A stretch of DNA of 64,000 nucleotides. Origin: Stenotrophomonas sp. BIO128-Bstrain (lineage in GTDB: Bacteria; Pseudomonadota; Gammaproteobacteria; Xanthomonadales; Xanthomonadaceae). Positions 37,706 to 46,190 of the stretch are shown here, in pieces. Under the pieces are notes generated by a model. It did no database searches and was not told the DNA's origin. It saw only the letters and a list, made by a program, of their open reading frames with translations. The position numbers and the translations under genes were made by a program. The stretch's first letter is position 1. Each line of letters starts with the position of its first letter. Location of the stretch: NCBI RefSeq assembly GCF_030128875.1, contig NZ_CP124620.1:4324501-4388500 (forward strand). Reading direction: 5' to 3'.

Positions 37706-38839
37706 CTATTGCGCGGCCTGGATCAGCGCATCCACATCGAGCAGGTGGCCGGCGCGTTCGGCCTTGGTGCGCAGGTACTGTTCGTTCTCGGCGGTGATGT
37801 CGCCGGTGACCGGCACGCAATCGACCACGTCGATGCCGGCATTGCGCAGGCGCTGGGCCTTGGTGGGGTTGTTGCTGAGCAATTGCACGCGGGTCACGCC
37901 CAGGCCCTGCAGCATCGCCACGGCACTGCCGTACCGGCGCTCGTCGGCACCAAAACCAAGCTGCGCATCGGCGTCGATCGTATCCAGCCCATCGTGCTGG
38001 TAACCGTAGGCGCGCATCTTCGCGGCGATGCCGGTGCCACGGCCTTCCTGGTCCAGGTACAGCAGTACGCCGCCACCAAGCTCCTTGAGCTTGCGCAGGC
38101 CACGCCGCAGCTGGTCGCCACAGTCGCACTTGAGCGAGCCGAACAGATCGCCGGTCAGGCAGGAGGAGTGCACGCGCACCGGCACCACGGCGGACAGGTC
38201 CGGCGTGCCGACGATGATCGCGACCTGGTCGCGCTGGGCCACGCCACCGCGGAACACCGCGAATTCGGTCATGCCGACCTCGCGCAGCGGGACCGGCGAG
38301 CGGGCCACCAGCTCATAGGCGTGCGCGGCCTGCTCGGCGCCCTGGCTCAGGTCGCACAGCGAGACCTGGGCGCAGCCGTCGAAGCGGCGGTCATCGGAGT
38401 TCAACAGCACCCCGACCATCGCCGGCAGCAGCAGGCCTAGGCGGGCAATCTCCACCGCGCCATCGTCCAGCGCTTCACCGCCGGTCCAGCCGGGCGGCAT
38501 TGCGCCGGGATCGCGCAGGTAGCTGAGCGAGGGCAGTGCATCGAAGTCGATGCCGGCCAGCGGCACGCGCGCGCCACGTTCGGCACTGACGCCGAGCACG
38601 CGTGCGCGGGTGGAGGTGAGGAACAGGTAGTGGCGATCTTCCGCGGCGGCGGCGAAGGCGGTGAAGCTGGTGCGGGTGCTGCTGTCCAGCGCGATGAAGG
38701 CCAGGCGCAGGCCGTGGCCATCGTCGATCACCACCGGGCGACCGGCGCGCAGTTCGGCCACCGCGCGCTCGCAGCGGATCGCGGCCGGGTCGCCGAACAG
38801 GGAAGAAGCAGAAGACATGGCAGGGGCCGTGGGGGACAT
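37706..38839 (-). CDS. ribA: GTP cyclohydrolase II (RibA) with N-terminal extension
   Basis: A 377-residue protein. The C-terminal about 200 residues are GTP cyclohydrolase II, which opens GTP for riboflavin synthesis. The zinc-binding segment VHSSCLTGDLFGSLKCDCGDQL has the three Cys ligands; LYLDQEGRGTGIAAKMRAYG and VTRVQLLSNNPTKAQRL are also present. The N-terminal about 170 residues (RPVVIDDGHGLRLAFIALDSS and following) occupy the place of the DHBP synthase (RibB) domain but lack its catalytic acidic loop, so that activity is doubtful. The start at 38839 has GGAA upstream; an ATG 7 codons later is possible. It is not in an operon with other rib genes. Confidence 0.88.
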   Translation of the reverse strand: MSPTAPAMSSASSLFGDPAAIRCERAVAELRAGRPVVIDDGHGLRLAFIALDSSTRTSFTAFAAAAEDRHYLFLTSTRARVLGVSAERGARVPLAGIDFDALPSLSYLRDPGAMPPGWTGGEALDDGAVEIARLGLLLPAMVGVLLNSDDRRFDGCAQVSLCDLSQGAEQAAHAYELVARSPVPLREVGMTEFAVFRGGVAQRDQVAIIVGTPDLSAVVPVRVHSSCLTGDLFGSLKCDCGDQLRRGLRKLKELGGGVLLYLDQEGRGTGIAAKMRAYGYQHDGLDTIDADAQLGFGADERRYGSAVAMLQGLGVTRVQLLSNNPTKAQRLRNAGIDVVDCVPVTGDITAENEQYLRTKAERAGHLLDVDALIQAAQ

Positions 38840-38907
38840 CGTGGTTTCCACAGTGGGGACGGAAAGCGCCGATTCAATCGCGCCAAGGGCGCGACGCTGC
38901 GTCGCAG

Positions 38908-39825
38908 TCAGTGCGGATGGTCCTCGGTGGCGTAGGGATCGTCCTCGCCGCTCTGCGGTGGACGCAGCGTATAGCGCTTGTAGGTCCACTGATACTGCGC
39001 CGGATCGCGCCGGGCGATGCGTTCGATCCCGGCATTGAGGGCGCTGGCGGCGGTACGCGGGTCGGGATCGGCCACGGCCGGCGGAGCGGCCTCGATGTGC
39101 AGCGCGAAGTCCATGTCCGGGCCGATCCGCTCGCACCAGCCGTACAGCACGGTCGCGCCGGTGCGCTCGGCCAGCCGGTTGACCAGGGTCATCGTCAGCG
39201 CCTCCACCCCGAAGAACGGCGCGAACACCCCGTCGCCGGCCTTGGGCTGCTGGTCGGGCAGGATGCCGGTGGCGCCGCCGTCCTTGAGCACCTTGAACAG
39301 CTGGCGCACGGCCGGGCCCTCGGCCCGGACCTGCTGGACGTTGTCGCCGCCACGGACCAGCTGCAGGAAGGCATCGCCCACCGCTTCATCCGGGGCCTTG
39401 TAGACGATCGCGATCGGGCCGCGCGAGGCCAGCCACTGGTTGAGCAGCTCCCAGTTGCCGTAGTGCGGGGCGGCCACGATCACGCCGTTGCCGGCAGCCA
39501 GGGCGGCGTCGTACAGCGCCTCACCGTGGCGCTCGGTGAGCCGGGCCAGGTTGCGCTCGCGCGGCTGGGTCCACAGGCGAAGGGTTTCGATCGCTTGCAG
39601 CGCGGTGGAGCGCAGCACGTTCCTGTGCAGCGCCGCGCGTTCGGTATCGCTGAGTTCGGGGTAGGCCAGCTCAAGGTTGCGGCGGGTGACGCGGCTCTCA
39701 CGGGCGTTGAGACGGATCCACAGCCAGGCCAGCAGCGTCGCGACGGCACGCAGCCAGGACCAGGGCAGGCGGGTGAACAGGGCAGCGGCGCGGTACGCCA
39801 GGCGGGCAGTGGTGTGCGGTTTCAT
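38908..39825 (-). CDS. LpxL/HtrB-family lipid A acyltransferase-like protein
   Basis: A 305-residue inner-membrane protein starting MKPHTTARLAYRAAALFTRLPW, with an N-terminal membrane helix (about 20-38). The catalytic HX4E motif is in AAPHYGNWELLNQW (H121, E126), followed by VYKAPDEAVGDAFLQLVR and LPDQQPKAGDGVFAPFFG (the DQ/xG segment). It would transfer an acyl chain from acyl-ACP to a lipid A precursor; which secondary position is not deducible. The start at 39825 is chosen; the longer open frame to 40038 overlaps dtd in antisense. It is divergent from dtd. Confidence 0.9.
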   Translation of the reverse strand: MKPHTTARLAYRAAALFTRLPWSWLRAVATLLAWLWIRLNARESRVTRRNLELAYPELSDTERAALHRNVLRSTALQAIETLRLWTQPRERNLARLTERHGEALYDAALAAGNGVIVAAPHYGNWELLNQWLASRGPIAIVYKAPDEAVGDAFLQLVRGGDNVQQVRAEGPAVRQLFKVLKDGGATGILPDQQPKAGDGVFAPFFGVEALTMTLVNRLAERTGATVLYGWCERIGPDMDFALHIEAAPPAVADPDPRTAASALNAGIERIARRDPAQYQWTYKRYTLRPPQSGEDDPYATEDHPH

Positions 39826-39910
39826 CGCTGCGAAGTCTAGCCGCTGGCGGCCAGCCTGTCGGCGCGCGGGCGCGTTAAGGTAGGCCGCCTTCAGTTGCGG
39901 AGCCCTGCCG

Positions 39911-40351
39911 ATGCTTGTCCTGATCCAGCGCGTGAGCCAAGCCAGCGTCCATGTCGAGCAGGCCGTCGTGGGCCAGATCGGGCCCGGCCTGCTGGCCCTG
40001 GTGGGCATGGAGCCGGGCGACACCGAGGCCCAGATCACCCGGATGGCCGATCGCCTGCTTGGTTACCGTGTCTTTGGCGATGAGACCGGAAAAATGAACC
40101 GGTCGCTGCGCGACACCGGCGGCGGATTGCTGCTGGTCAGCCAATTCACCCTGGCGGCCGATACATCCAGCGGGATGCGGCCGGGCTTCAGTACCGCCGC
40201 GCCGCCGGCGGAGGCTGAACGCGGATTCAATCGACTGGTCGATATCTGCAGACAAAAACATGCCCCGGGGGTGGAAACCGGCCAGTTTGGTGCCCATATG
40301 GTTGTCAGCCTGGTCAACGATGGTCCCGTGACCTTCCTGCTCAGACCCTAG
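39911..40351 (+). CDS. dtd: D-aminoacyl-tRNA deacylase
   Basis: A 146-residue enzyme that hydrolyses D-amino acids (and glycine) from mischarged tRNA. Family motifs: [16 protein letters not shown] at the start, the cross-subunit SQFTLAAD motif in the middle and the C-terminal [11 protein letters not shown] (the NxGPxT motif with Gly-cis-Pro). The ATG follows GGAG at about 8-nt spacing. It lies 90 bp upstream of rpoD, with an extended -10 promoter in the gap, so rpoD can be transcribed separately. Confidence 0.96.
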   Translation: MLVLIQRVSQASVHVEQAVVGQIGPGLLALVGMEPGDTEAQITRMADRLLGYRVFGDETGKMNRSLRDTGGGLLLVSQFTLAADTSSGMRPGFSTAAPPAEAERGFNRLVDICRQKHAPGVETGQFGAHMVVSLVNDGPVTFLLRP

Positions 40352-40389
40352 CCCCCGGGACCACCGCCCGGGAACGCGGGGCGCCGGGC

Positions 40390-40398
40390 TGGTATAAT
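40390..40398 (+). promoter_or_regulatory. Extended -10 promoter of rpoD
   Basis: TGGTATAAT is a consensus extended -10 (TGn + TATAAT), about 44 bp before the rpoD start. The expected -35 position (about 40370-40375) is GC-rich and not TTGACA-like, consistent with an extended -10 promoter. Confidence 0.75.
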
Positions 40399-40441
40399 GC
40401 TAGGTTCTATTCCCTCTCCCAGCCGGTGGCGCGAGCACTAC

Positions 40442-42289
<1,848 letters not shown>

Positions 42290-42322
42290 TCGATACCGGC
42301 GCATCGCGTTGAAACCCGACAG

Positions 42323-42350
42323 ACCCCGCGCAAGCGGGGTTTGTTTTTTT
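42323..42350 (+). terminator. Intrinsic terminator of rpoD
   Basis: ACCCCGC (42323-42329) pairs with GCGGGGT (42334-42340) around GCAA, then TTGTTTTTTT. A strong factor-independent terminator, 34 bp after the rpoD stop. Confidence 0.9.
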
Positions 42351-42434
42351 GGGGCGGGTGGCGGCGCAGCGGATGGAGCGGATGTTCGAAGGGGTGGGGG
42401 ATCGCTGGGCTGATCGCGTGATTTCGTTGCGTGT

Positions 42435-42446
42435 TTCGTAACTTAA
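42435..42446. repeat. 12-bp direct repeat TTCGTAACTTAA, copy 1
   Basis: Copy 1 of TTCGTAACTTAA upstream of the HipA-family gene; the adjoining bases make a palindrome-like CGTAA-N5-TTACG (42437-42451). It lies in A/T-rich DNA unlike the surrounding genome. Confidence 0.5.
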
Positions 42447-42515
42447 TTACGGATGTTTTTTCGGTGTTCTCCGCGGTGATGGTATTTTAATCAATGGCTT
42501 ATGAGTTTAATGGGG

Positions 42516-42556
42516 TTGCGGTTCGCCGAAGATTGGCGTATAGATTCGTAACTTAA
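42516..42556 (+). promoter_or_regulatory. Promoter and putative operator of the HipA-family gene (direct repeat copy 2)
   Basis: TTGCGG (42516-42521), a 17-bp spacer and TATAGA (42539-42544) form a plausible sigma-70 promoter. Copy 2 of TTCGTAACTTAA (42545-42556) begins directly after the -10, where the transcription start is expected, suitable for repression. The ATG is at 42577. Confidence 0.5.
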
Positions 42557-42576
42557 CTCGTCCCGAAACTCAGGCC

Positions 42577-43977
42577 ATGGCCCGTCCCCGTACCGTCCAG
42601 CTCCAGACGCTGTTCGACAACCTGCCTGCTGGCGAGGTCGTCTCAGCTGCCGATCTCGTCGATCGCCTGGGGGTTACCCGGACAACGTTGAGTCGTCTTG
42701 TCGCCGAGGCCGGGGACCGCCTGGTGCGACTTGGCCGCACCCGCGCCACGGCCTATGCCATCCGTCAGCAGACCGCCGCGGGCAGCGAGTGGCCGCTGTT
42801 CCGGCTGGGGCCGGACGCCACCCTTGAAGAACTGGGCACGGTCGTGGCACTCACGGGCGAGACCTTCCACGTGGCGACCACCGCCGCACGCCCCAATCTG
42901 ACCCGTTCGCCAGACGAGACCGTCGATGGCCACTTCCCGGGGCTGCCGTGGTACCTGGACGACCTGCGGCCACAGGGTTTTCTCGGGCGTACGTTCGCGC
43001 ATCGTCGCGGGCGTGACCTGGGCGTCCCCGACGACCTCAATCGATGGCAATTGGGTGACACGCTACAGGCGCTGGTGCGTGCAGGCGGCACCGAGATCGG
43101 TGATCTCCTGCTGGGCGGCGATGCCGTGCAGATGGCGTTGCGCGCGCTCGATGCGCCTGGCGATCATGTCCTGGCCGGGCAGCGCGCACGTCGTTATCCC
43201 GAGCGCGCGGCGGCGGCACTGGAAGGCGAAGACGTCGGATCGTCGCCGGGTGGCGAGCAACCGAAGTTCACTGCCACGGTGGAGCATGAGGGAGGGCGCT
43301 ATGCGGCGCTGGTGAAGTTCGCGCAGCCCACCGCAGGCGAGGCCGCAGAACGCTGGGCAGACCTGCTGGTCTGCGAGCACCTCGCCCTGCAGTGCCTGCG
43401 CGACGCCGGCGTGCCGGCAGCAGCGTCCGAGATCCTCCAGACCGACACGCACACGTTCCTGGAAGTGCAGCGCTTCGACCGCACTGTCGACGTGCTCGGC
43501 CGGCGTGGCTTCGTCTCGCTGCTGGCGCTGTCCTCGGCCTTCGCTGGTGACGTGACCGTGGACTGGGGGACCGCCGCCGACGCGCTGCTGACGCAGGGCT
43601 GGGTCGATCGCGACACGCAGGCCGCGATGGGAAGGCTGCACGCGTTCGGCCGGCTGATCGGCAACAGCGACATGCATCAGGGCAATCTGGGTTTCCACCT
43701 GGTCGATCGCGGCCCGCTGCCGTTGGCGCCCGCGTATGACATGTTGCCGATGTCATTGGCACCCTCGCGCACAGGCGTGCTGCGTGCGGCTACGCCGCTC
43801 GCCTCCATCGCGCCGGAGCGCAGCGGCCAGCTCGCGCACCTGCACTGGGCAGCGCCGCTGGCGGTGGACTACTGGCAGCGCGTGGCGGGTTCGGCGCTGC
43901 TGCGCTCGGGCGGGCTGCGTGAGCTGGCGGCGGAGAATGCGCGTCGGGTGCAGGCGATGGGGCAGCGTTTTGGCTGA
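42577..43977 (+). CDS. yjjJ: HipA-family kinase-like protein, solitary YjjJ type
   Basis: A 466-residue protein. Residues about 1-75 form a winged helix-turn-helix (TLFDNLPAGEVVSAADLVDRLGVTRTTLSRLVAEAG), so the DNA-binding function normally supplied by HipB is built in. The remainder is a HipA-like kinase fold: GGEQPKFTATVEHEG (ATP-loop region, cf. SGVQPKF), HAFGRLIGNSDMHQGNLGF (catalytic loop) and LAPAYDMLPM (DFG-like). HipA kinases phosphorylate translation factors such as glutamyl-tRNA synthetase; YjjJ of E. coli is a related toxin. No separate antitoxin gene is adjacent. Candidate operator repeats precede it. Confidence 0.87.
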   Translation: MARPRTVQLQTLFDNLPAGEVVSAADLVDRLGVTRTTLSRLVAEAGDRLVRLGRTRATAYAIRQQTAAGSEWPLFRLGPDATLEELGTVVALTGETFHVATTAARPNLTRSPDETVDGHFPGLPWYLDDLRPQGFLGRTFAHRRGRDLGVPDDLNRWQLGDTLQALVRAGGTEIGDLLLGGDAVQMALRALDAPGDHVLAGQRARRYPERAAAALEGEDVGSSPGGEQPKFTATVEHEGGRYAALVKFAQPTAGEAAERWADLLVCEHLALQCLRDAGVPAAASEILQTDTHTFLEVQRFDRTVDVLGRRGFVSLLALSSAFAGDVTVDWGTAADALLTQGWVDRDTQAAMGRLHAFGRLIGNSDMHQGNLGFHLVDRGPLPLAPAYDMLPMSLAPSRTGVLRAATPLASIAPERSGQLAHLHWAAPLAVDYWQRVAGSALLRSGGLRELAAENARRVQAMGQRFG

Positions 43978-44033
43978 TGTGAGGGTTGCAGTGGAAAGCG
44001 CCTACAGGCCTCCACTACACTGTGCGGCCGCAA

Positions 44034-44109
44034 GGGCCTATAGCTCAACGGTTAGAGCAGAGGACTCATAATCCTTTGGTTCCAGGTTCGAATCCTGGTG
44101 GGCCCACCA
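44034..44109 (+). tRNA. tRNA with CAU anticodon (probably tRNA-Ile2; tRNA-Met by anticodon alone)
   Basis: A 76-nt cloverleaf with encoded CCA. Acceptor GGGCCTA pairs with the 3' side before ACCA; D-arm GCTC...GAGC; anticodon stem GAGGA/TCCTT with loop CTCATAA, so the anticodon is CAT; T-arm CCAGG TTCGAAT CCTGG. The variable loop and D-loop pattern resemble the E. coli minor isoleucine tRNA whose C34 is modified to lysidine, rather than elongator tRNA-Met. That identity is inference. A short stem with a T-run lies about 34 nt downstream. Confidence 0.93.
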
Positions 44110-44111
44110 AT

Positions 44112-44297
44112 TCAACCGGGGTGCGGTAGTTCTCGTTGTCTTCGCCATCCTTGGCGGGTTTTTCGTCTGCGTTGCGGACGTTGTCTCTTCCGTCTTGACG
44201 GTCTTCCTCGCGCCGGCCGCTCCTGAGCAGTCTTGCCACTGCCACTGCCGTTGCCAGTGCCGCTGCGGCTGCCGCTGCCGCTCGTCGGAGGATTCAT
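44112..44297 (-). CDS. Doubtful small Ser/Gly-rich ORF, possibly frameshifted
   Basis: A 61-codon frame starting MNPPTSGSGSRSGTGNGSGS. The first third has G/C-ending codons as in real genes here. The second part (RPSRRKRQRPQRRRKTRQ) uses A-ending Arg codons unlike the genome, whereas the +1 frame of the same DNA reads as an acidic polar segment (EEDRQDGRDNVRNADEKP). This could be the remnant of a frameshifted small gene, or chance. It overlaps a terminator-like hairpin of the tRNA. Confidence 0.2.
   Translation of the reverse strand: MNPPTSGSGSRSGTGNGSGSGKTAQERPARGRPSRRKRQRPQRRRKTRQGWRRQRELPHPG
44143..44163 (+). terminator. Probable tRNA terminator
   Basis: CGCCA (44143-44147) pairs with TGGCG (44152-44156) around TCCT, followed by GGTTTTT. 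A short stem, but with a clear T-run shortly after the tRNA. Confidence 0.45.
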
Positions 44298-44476
44298 CTG
44301 ATCAACTCCCACCAAACAGTGCTCAGCGGTAACTCTGGCGCAAAGTGATTTTCTCGCTCTGTCGTAGTGATCGGCCGGCACCAGAAACGTCTATTGCCTA
44401 GTGCGTACAGCGCAGCTGGGATCGCATGGAAGAAGGCGCCCTCATGGCGTCTGCGCTTGAGCAACAATAGGAATAT

Positions 44477-44510
44477 ACAAAAACAGAAATGCCGCGCATT
44501 CTGTTTTTGT
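44477..44510. terminator. Bidirectional terminator-like 12-bp perfect inverted repeat
   Basis: ACAAAAACAGAA (44477-44488) and TTCTGTTTTTGT (44499-44510) are exact inverses separated by 10 bp; the inner TGC/GCA can extend the stem with one bulge. The G/C-containing core followed by T-runs in both directions fits a bidirectional intrinsic terminator. Confidence 0.55.
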
Positions 44511-44669
44511 TAAGTGCGCGTCAACTATCGTTCCGCCCCGTTTGACGGCGCCATGAGTGGCTTTGCCGATTTCGCGATGTGGTTTTGCGCATCGCTTCCT
44601 GTGCGCGTGGCGGTAGTGCAGCGCAGTTTTCCATCGGCCATATGTGGTGGCTGTCAAAGAGGTTGATTC

Positions 44670-44852
44670 ATGAAGTTTCTCACTATCCCGGCAGCCCTTG
44701 CCGCGACATTGCTTGTGTCCGGTTGCACAACCAGCAGCTGGATCCAGGCGGCCGGTGGCGTGATGCAGGCAAAGGATGACTATGACAAGCAGGCGCGCAA
44801 CCAGCGCATCCGCGACGCCAACGCGGCGGCAGCGCGTGCGCGCCGGCAGTGA
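44670..44852 (+). CDS. Small lipoprotein
   Basis: A 60-residue protein starting MKFLTIPAALAATLLVSGCTTS with a good lipobox (LVSGC), giving a mature lipoprotein of about 42 residues that is helical and polar (GGVMQAKDDYDKQARNQRIR) and ends in Ala/Arg repeats. Function is unknown; the size and sequence recall small outer-membrane lipoproteins. The start follows AGAGGTTGATTC. The stop (TGA) overlaps a GTG that could start the next gene, so the two are likely co-translated. Confidence 0.8.
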   Translation: MKFLTIPAALAATLLVSGCTTSSWIQAAGGVMQAKDDYDKQARNQRIRDANAAAARARRQ

Positions 44853-44863
44853 GCGCCGCCCCC

Positions 44864-45214
44864 ATGACCAAGGCGATCCTGCTGGCGTGTGGTGTCTGCG
44901 CGGGTCTGTCCGCATGCATGCCCAGCGTTCTTCAATATGACCGCGGCAATCCGGTCGTGATCAGTTCGCTGCAGCAGGGGGCGACCCGCGAGTCAGTCCT
45001 GAGCGCCGCGGGACGGCCGCTGGATGCAATGGTGGTGCCCGGCATCAACGGCGTCTGCTACAACTATCTCCTGCGCAACCGCGGCAACACCTCGCCCTAC
45101 TATGTGGTCTTCAACGCGCAGGGGCGCGTCGTCAACGCAGGCTATATCGCCTGCGAGAAGGCTCTCGCCGCGGGGTACCTGGATTCCAGTGAGCCAATCA
45201 AGCCGCGCTACTGA
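44864..45214 (+). CDS. Putative lipoprotein, SmpA/OmlA-like fold
   Basis: A 116-residue protein starting MTKAILLACGVCAGLSACMPS with lipobox LSAC. The mature part has a BamE/SmpA-like opening (VISSLQQGATRESVLSAAGRPLDAM), where a small helix hairpin and G-RP turn are typical. It then has a Cys pair (GVCYNYLLRN ... GYIACEKALA). A specific role is not assignable; attachment to the outer-membrane inner leaflet is inferred. An alternative GTG start at 44849 overlaps the stop of the preceding gene (GTGA) and would add five residues. Confidence 0.78.
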   Translation: MTKAILLACGVCAGLSACMPSVLQYDRGNPVVISSLQQGATRESVLSAAGRPLDAMVVPGINGVCYNYLLRNRGNTSPYYVVFNAQGRVVNAGYIACEKALAAGYLDSSEPIKPRY

Positions 45215-45242
45215 TTGAACGACAACGCGATGCGCACGCGCG

Positions 45243-45806
45243 TCATCGCAACAGCGATGGCGCTTGGTCGATCCGCCACGCACCATTCAACGCGAGCACC
45301 ACCGCGAACCTTCCGCACAGCAACACGTCGGCCTCGTTGTTCTCGCGCAGGTAGCGATCCGCCCCCGGCAGCATGAGTACCTCCACATCGCCGATGAAGT
45401 CATACCGCTCGTGATGCCGGGCGCGCACCATCACGCGATACGGCCCGCGAAGTGTGCGCACTACCGGCCGGGTTCCTGCGGCCTGCGCCGCCTTGATCAG
45501 GTCGATCACGTTGCCGCGCGGCATGCGCCAAACGATGCGCTCGGGTTGGCCGAACCACTCCAGCGCTTTCACCTCGCGGGTGTGCAGTGCGCGCGTGGGT
45601 GGCATGCGACCTAATGCCAGTGCTGCGCGGCGGCTGCGCAACGCACTCCACAGCATGCTGCCCACGATGAACAGCGCGGCCGCCATCAGGTACACGAACA
45701 CCAGCCCGAACCACGGTGAGCTGTTGGGGATACCGAACAGCATGGCAAAGAAGATGAGCAGCATCACCCCCGTGATCCACTCGACCGTGTTGTTTCTTGT
45801 CGCCAT
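45243..45806 (-). CDS. Hypothetical two-helix membrane protein
   Basis: A 187-residue protein with two N-terminal transmembrane helices (about residues 10-28, WITGVMLLIFFAMLFG, and 33-55, LVFVYLMAAALFIVGSML). A basic connector follows (RSRRAALALGR), then a soluble domain of about 125 residues (KALEWFGQPERIVWRMPRGN, TRPVVRTLRGPYRVMVRARHHERYDF). The domain is presumably cytoplasmic by the positive-inside rule. No family is recognised. It is convergent with the lipoprotein pair; the stops are about 28 bp apart. Confidence 0.7.
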   Translation of the reverse strand: MATRNNTVEWITGVMLLIFFAMLFGIPNSSPWFGLVFVYLMAAALFIVGSMLWSALRSRRAALALGRMPPTRALHTREVKALEWFGQPERIVWRMPRGNVIDLIKAAQAAGTRPVVRTLRGPYRVMVRARHHERYDFIGDVEVLMLPGADRYLRENNEADVLLCGRFAVVLALNGAWRIDQAPSLLR

Positions 45807-45874
45807 GCCGGATCCCTTGAGTCACCCCGCAACACCCGGGGAGCCGGCCATTCTGACCCGGCAGGGGGCGCTCG

Positions 45875-45997
45875 TCAGCGGTTGGGTGACTTCTTTCGCA
45901 GGCTGAGGACGACGATGGCGATCACCGCTGCGATGGCGACCGGGATGAGCATCAAGCCGCCGATGATGATCCAGTGGTAGATACTGAAACTGCCCAT
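45875..45997 (-). CDS. 40-residue single-helix membrane protein
   Basis: A small gene encoding MGSFSIYHWIIIGGLMLIPV followed by AIAAVIAIVVLSLRKKSPNR. It has one transmembrane helix (about 8-33) with a basic C-terminus. The first residues resemble the start of TatA proteins (MGxxSIWxxLI), but the amphipathic helix and tail of TatA are missing. A Shine-Dalgarno GGAAGG lies 8 nt upstream of the ATG, and codons end mostly in C/G. It lies 68 bp downstream of nothing obvious on its strand except the 187-residue membrane protein that follows it. Function is unknown. Confidence 0.65.
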   Translation of the reverse strand: MGSFSIYHWIIIGGLMLIPVAIAAVIAIVVLSLRKKSPNR

Positions 45998-46190
45998 GCG
46001 TAAGACCTTCCGTTGGTTGCTTCAATCCTACTATCTTTGTCCGTAGGCGGCATCGGGAACTGGGTGCTGGAGCCCATAAGCCGGAAAGGACGCTCGCATA
46101 ACGCCTTTGGACCCCTATGCCATCCGGCACGTGGCCGGCGCCGCATCTGCCTGCTAGAAAGGCTGTCACGGACTTCCCCGGGGGTGATGC

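Larger units (their letters stand above)
44110..44669. other. Intergenic stretch after the tRNA gene (no confident gene)
   Basis: These 560 bp hold two terminator-like structures, listed separately, and a short Ser/Gly-coding open frame on the minus strand that may be decayed. The segment 44450-44560 is A/T-richer than its surroundings. No repeated copy of the tRNA 3' end was seen elsewhere in the window, so there is no evidence of an integrated element. Confidence 0.5.

Noticed and set aside
39833..39860. Possible REP hairpin near the lpxL-like start
   Set aside because: The CCGCTGG/CCAGC similarity is short and lacks the GTAG head and perfect stem.
44034..44109. tRNA 3' end as an integration site of a genomic island
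   Set aside because: No integrase gene and no second copy of the tRNA 3' end were found in the window.
44442..44915. 157-codon minus-strand frame
   Set aside because: It covers two small lipoprotein genes with clear lipoboxes on the plus strand and has no protein-like features itself.
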